DNA of 12,558 bases from assembly GCA_031282535.1 (NCBI GenBank), contig JAITDM010000091.1:1-12558 (forward strand), in the 5' to 3' direction. Source of the DNA: Oscillospiraceae bacterium (GTDB lineage: Bacteria > Bacillota > Clostridia > Oscillospirales > UBA929). Both the position numbers and the translations under genes were made by a program. Numbering within the stretch: the stretch's first letter is position 1; the number at the start of each line of letters is the position of its first letter. Below the pieces are notes generated by a model. It was not told the DNA's origin and searched no databases. It saw nothing but the letters and a program-made list of their open reading frames with translations. Below are positions 11,937 through 12,558 of the stretch, piece after piece.

Positions 11937-12558
11937 TCAAACGCCGTCCGGGTTTACGTGGACCATGCAGTGTTTGACGGGAGGGAATTCTGCTTCGATG
12001 GCGTCGTGGACGCGTTGGGCGATGTCGTGGGCCTCGTGCAGGGGAACCGTGCCGTCGGCGCGGATCTCCACGTCCACGTATACGCGGCTGCCAAAAAGCC
12101 GCGTCCGGAGCTGATCGACGCCCCGCACGCCGGGCTGCCGGGCCACAGCCGCGAGGATCCGGGCCGTCGTCTCGTCGTCGCAGGCCCGGTCCGTCATCCG
12201 GGCGACGGCGTCGAGGAAAATCATGACGGCCGCCTTGACAATGAACACGCAAAGGACGGCGCCAGCCACCGGATCCAGAATCGGAAGCCCCAGCCGCGCG
12301 CCGAGAATGCCGGCGAAACTGCCGACGGACGAGAGCGCGTCCGAGCGGTGGTGCCAGGCGTCCGCCTTCAGGGCGCAGGAACCGGTCCGCTCCGCCGCCG
12401 CCCGGGTGTAGCGGGAAAGCCCCTCCTTCACAAGGATCGAGACGGCCGCCGCCACAAGCGCCAACAGACCGGGCGCGGCCAGCGCGCCGCCTGACGACGC
12501 CCCCGCCAGCGCGCTCCGCACGCCCGCATACCCGATCCCGACGCCGGTGGCGCAGAGG
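11937..12558 (-). CDS. Cation diffusion facilitator (CDF) family efflux transporter, N-terminus beyond window
   Basis: An inner-membrane divalent metal/proton antiporter, partial: 206 residues are visible and the frame stays open to the right edge. Visible parts are the end of an N-terminal membrane helix (ATGVGIGYAGV), a long helix (LLALVAAAVSILVKEGLSRY), the metal-site helix ADAWHHRSDALSSVGSFAG with the HxxxD-type pair in HHRSD, and a last helix (LDPVAGAVLCVFIVKAAVMI). The cytoplasmic C-terminal domain follows (VRGVDQLRTRLFGSRVYVDV, then HDIAQRVHDAIEAEFPPVKHCMVHVNP). The metal (Zn, Fe or Mn) cannot be told from this. High GC matches the GS/GOGAT operon and marks the end of the lower-GC island. 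An apparent GTG at 12521 is internal. Confidence 0.92.
   Translation of the reverse strand, partial: LCATGVGIGYAGVRSALAGASSGGALAAPGLLALVAAAVSILVKEGLSRYTRAAAERTGSCALKADAWHHRSDALSSVGSFAGILGARLGLPILDPVAGAVLCVFIVKAAVMIFLDAVARMTDRACDDETTARILAAVARQPGVRGVDQLRTRLFGSRVYVDVEIRADGTVPLHEAHDIAQRVHDAIEAEFPPVKHCMVHVNPDGV

Overview
The window looks like a piece of chromosome from a GC-rich, strictly anaerobic clostridial Firmicute (Oscillospiraceae/Eubacteriales-like). The reasons are the strong G-rich ribosome binding sites with frequent GTG and TTG starts, sigma-A-type promoters, a diaminopimelate aminotransferase of the DapL type, an ANTAR regulator downstream of glnA, a DUF4364 protein and oxygen-sensitive Fe-S glutamate synthase parts. 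No rRNA, tRNA or CRISPR array was seen.

Positions 1-8526 read on the minus strand (right to left) form a nitrogen-assimilation operon. A good promoter (8462-8490) is followed within about 20 nt by a long hairpin with a T-rich tail (8388-8444). Then come a class II glutamine amidotransferase subunit (8340-7249), the FMN/Fe-S glutamate synthase core (7249-5750), a 16-cysteine ferredoxin-like subunit (5664-5215), an FAD/NAD(P) oxidoreductase (5199-3958), the GXGXG subunit (3961-3242), a divergent glutamine synthetase (3190-1937) and an ANTAR RNA-binding regulator with a degenerate receiver (1786-1217). dapL (1164 to beyond the left edge) follows. Together they form a split, archaeal-type GS/GOGAT pathway: GS makes glutamine, the amidotransferase releases ammonia, the FMN core makes glutamate, and electrons reach it through the ferredoxin and flavoprotein. 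dapL uses glutamate as amino donor. Regulation is probably partly at RNA level, given the leader hairpin, a hairpin over the glnA ribosome binding site, and a row of hairpins before the ANTAR gene.

Positions 8524-9290 hold a DUF4364 gene with its own promoter and AT-rich intergenic repeats. Positions 9290-11930 look like an accessory island of visibly lower GC. It contains an overlapping three-gene operon, DUF3791 / DUF3990 (ADP-ribosyltransferase fold) / DUF3791-like, which resembles a toxin-antitoxin module. Divergent from it is a two-gene operon of unknown small membrane proteins. The island ends with the debris of an antitoxin/PIN-toxin pair broken at one of two related palindromes. Positions 11937-12558 return to GC-rich sequence with a cation diffusion facilitator transporter that runs off the right edge.
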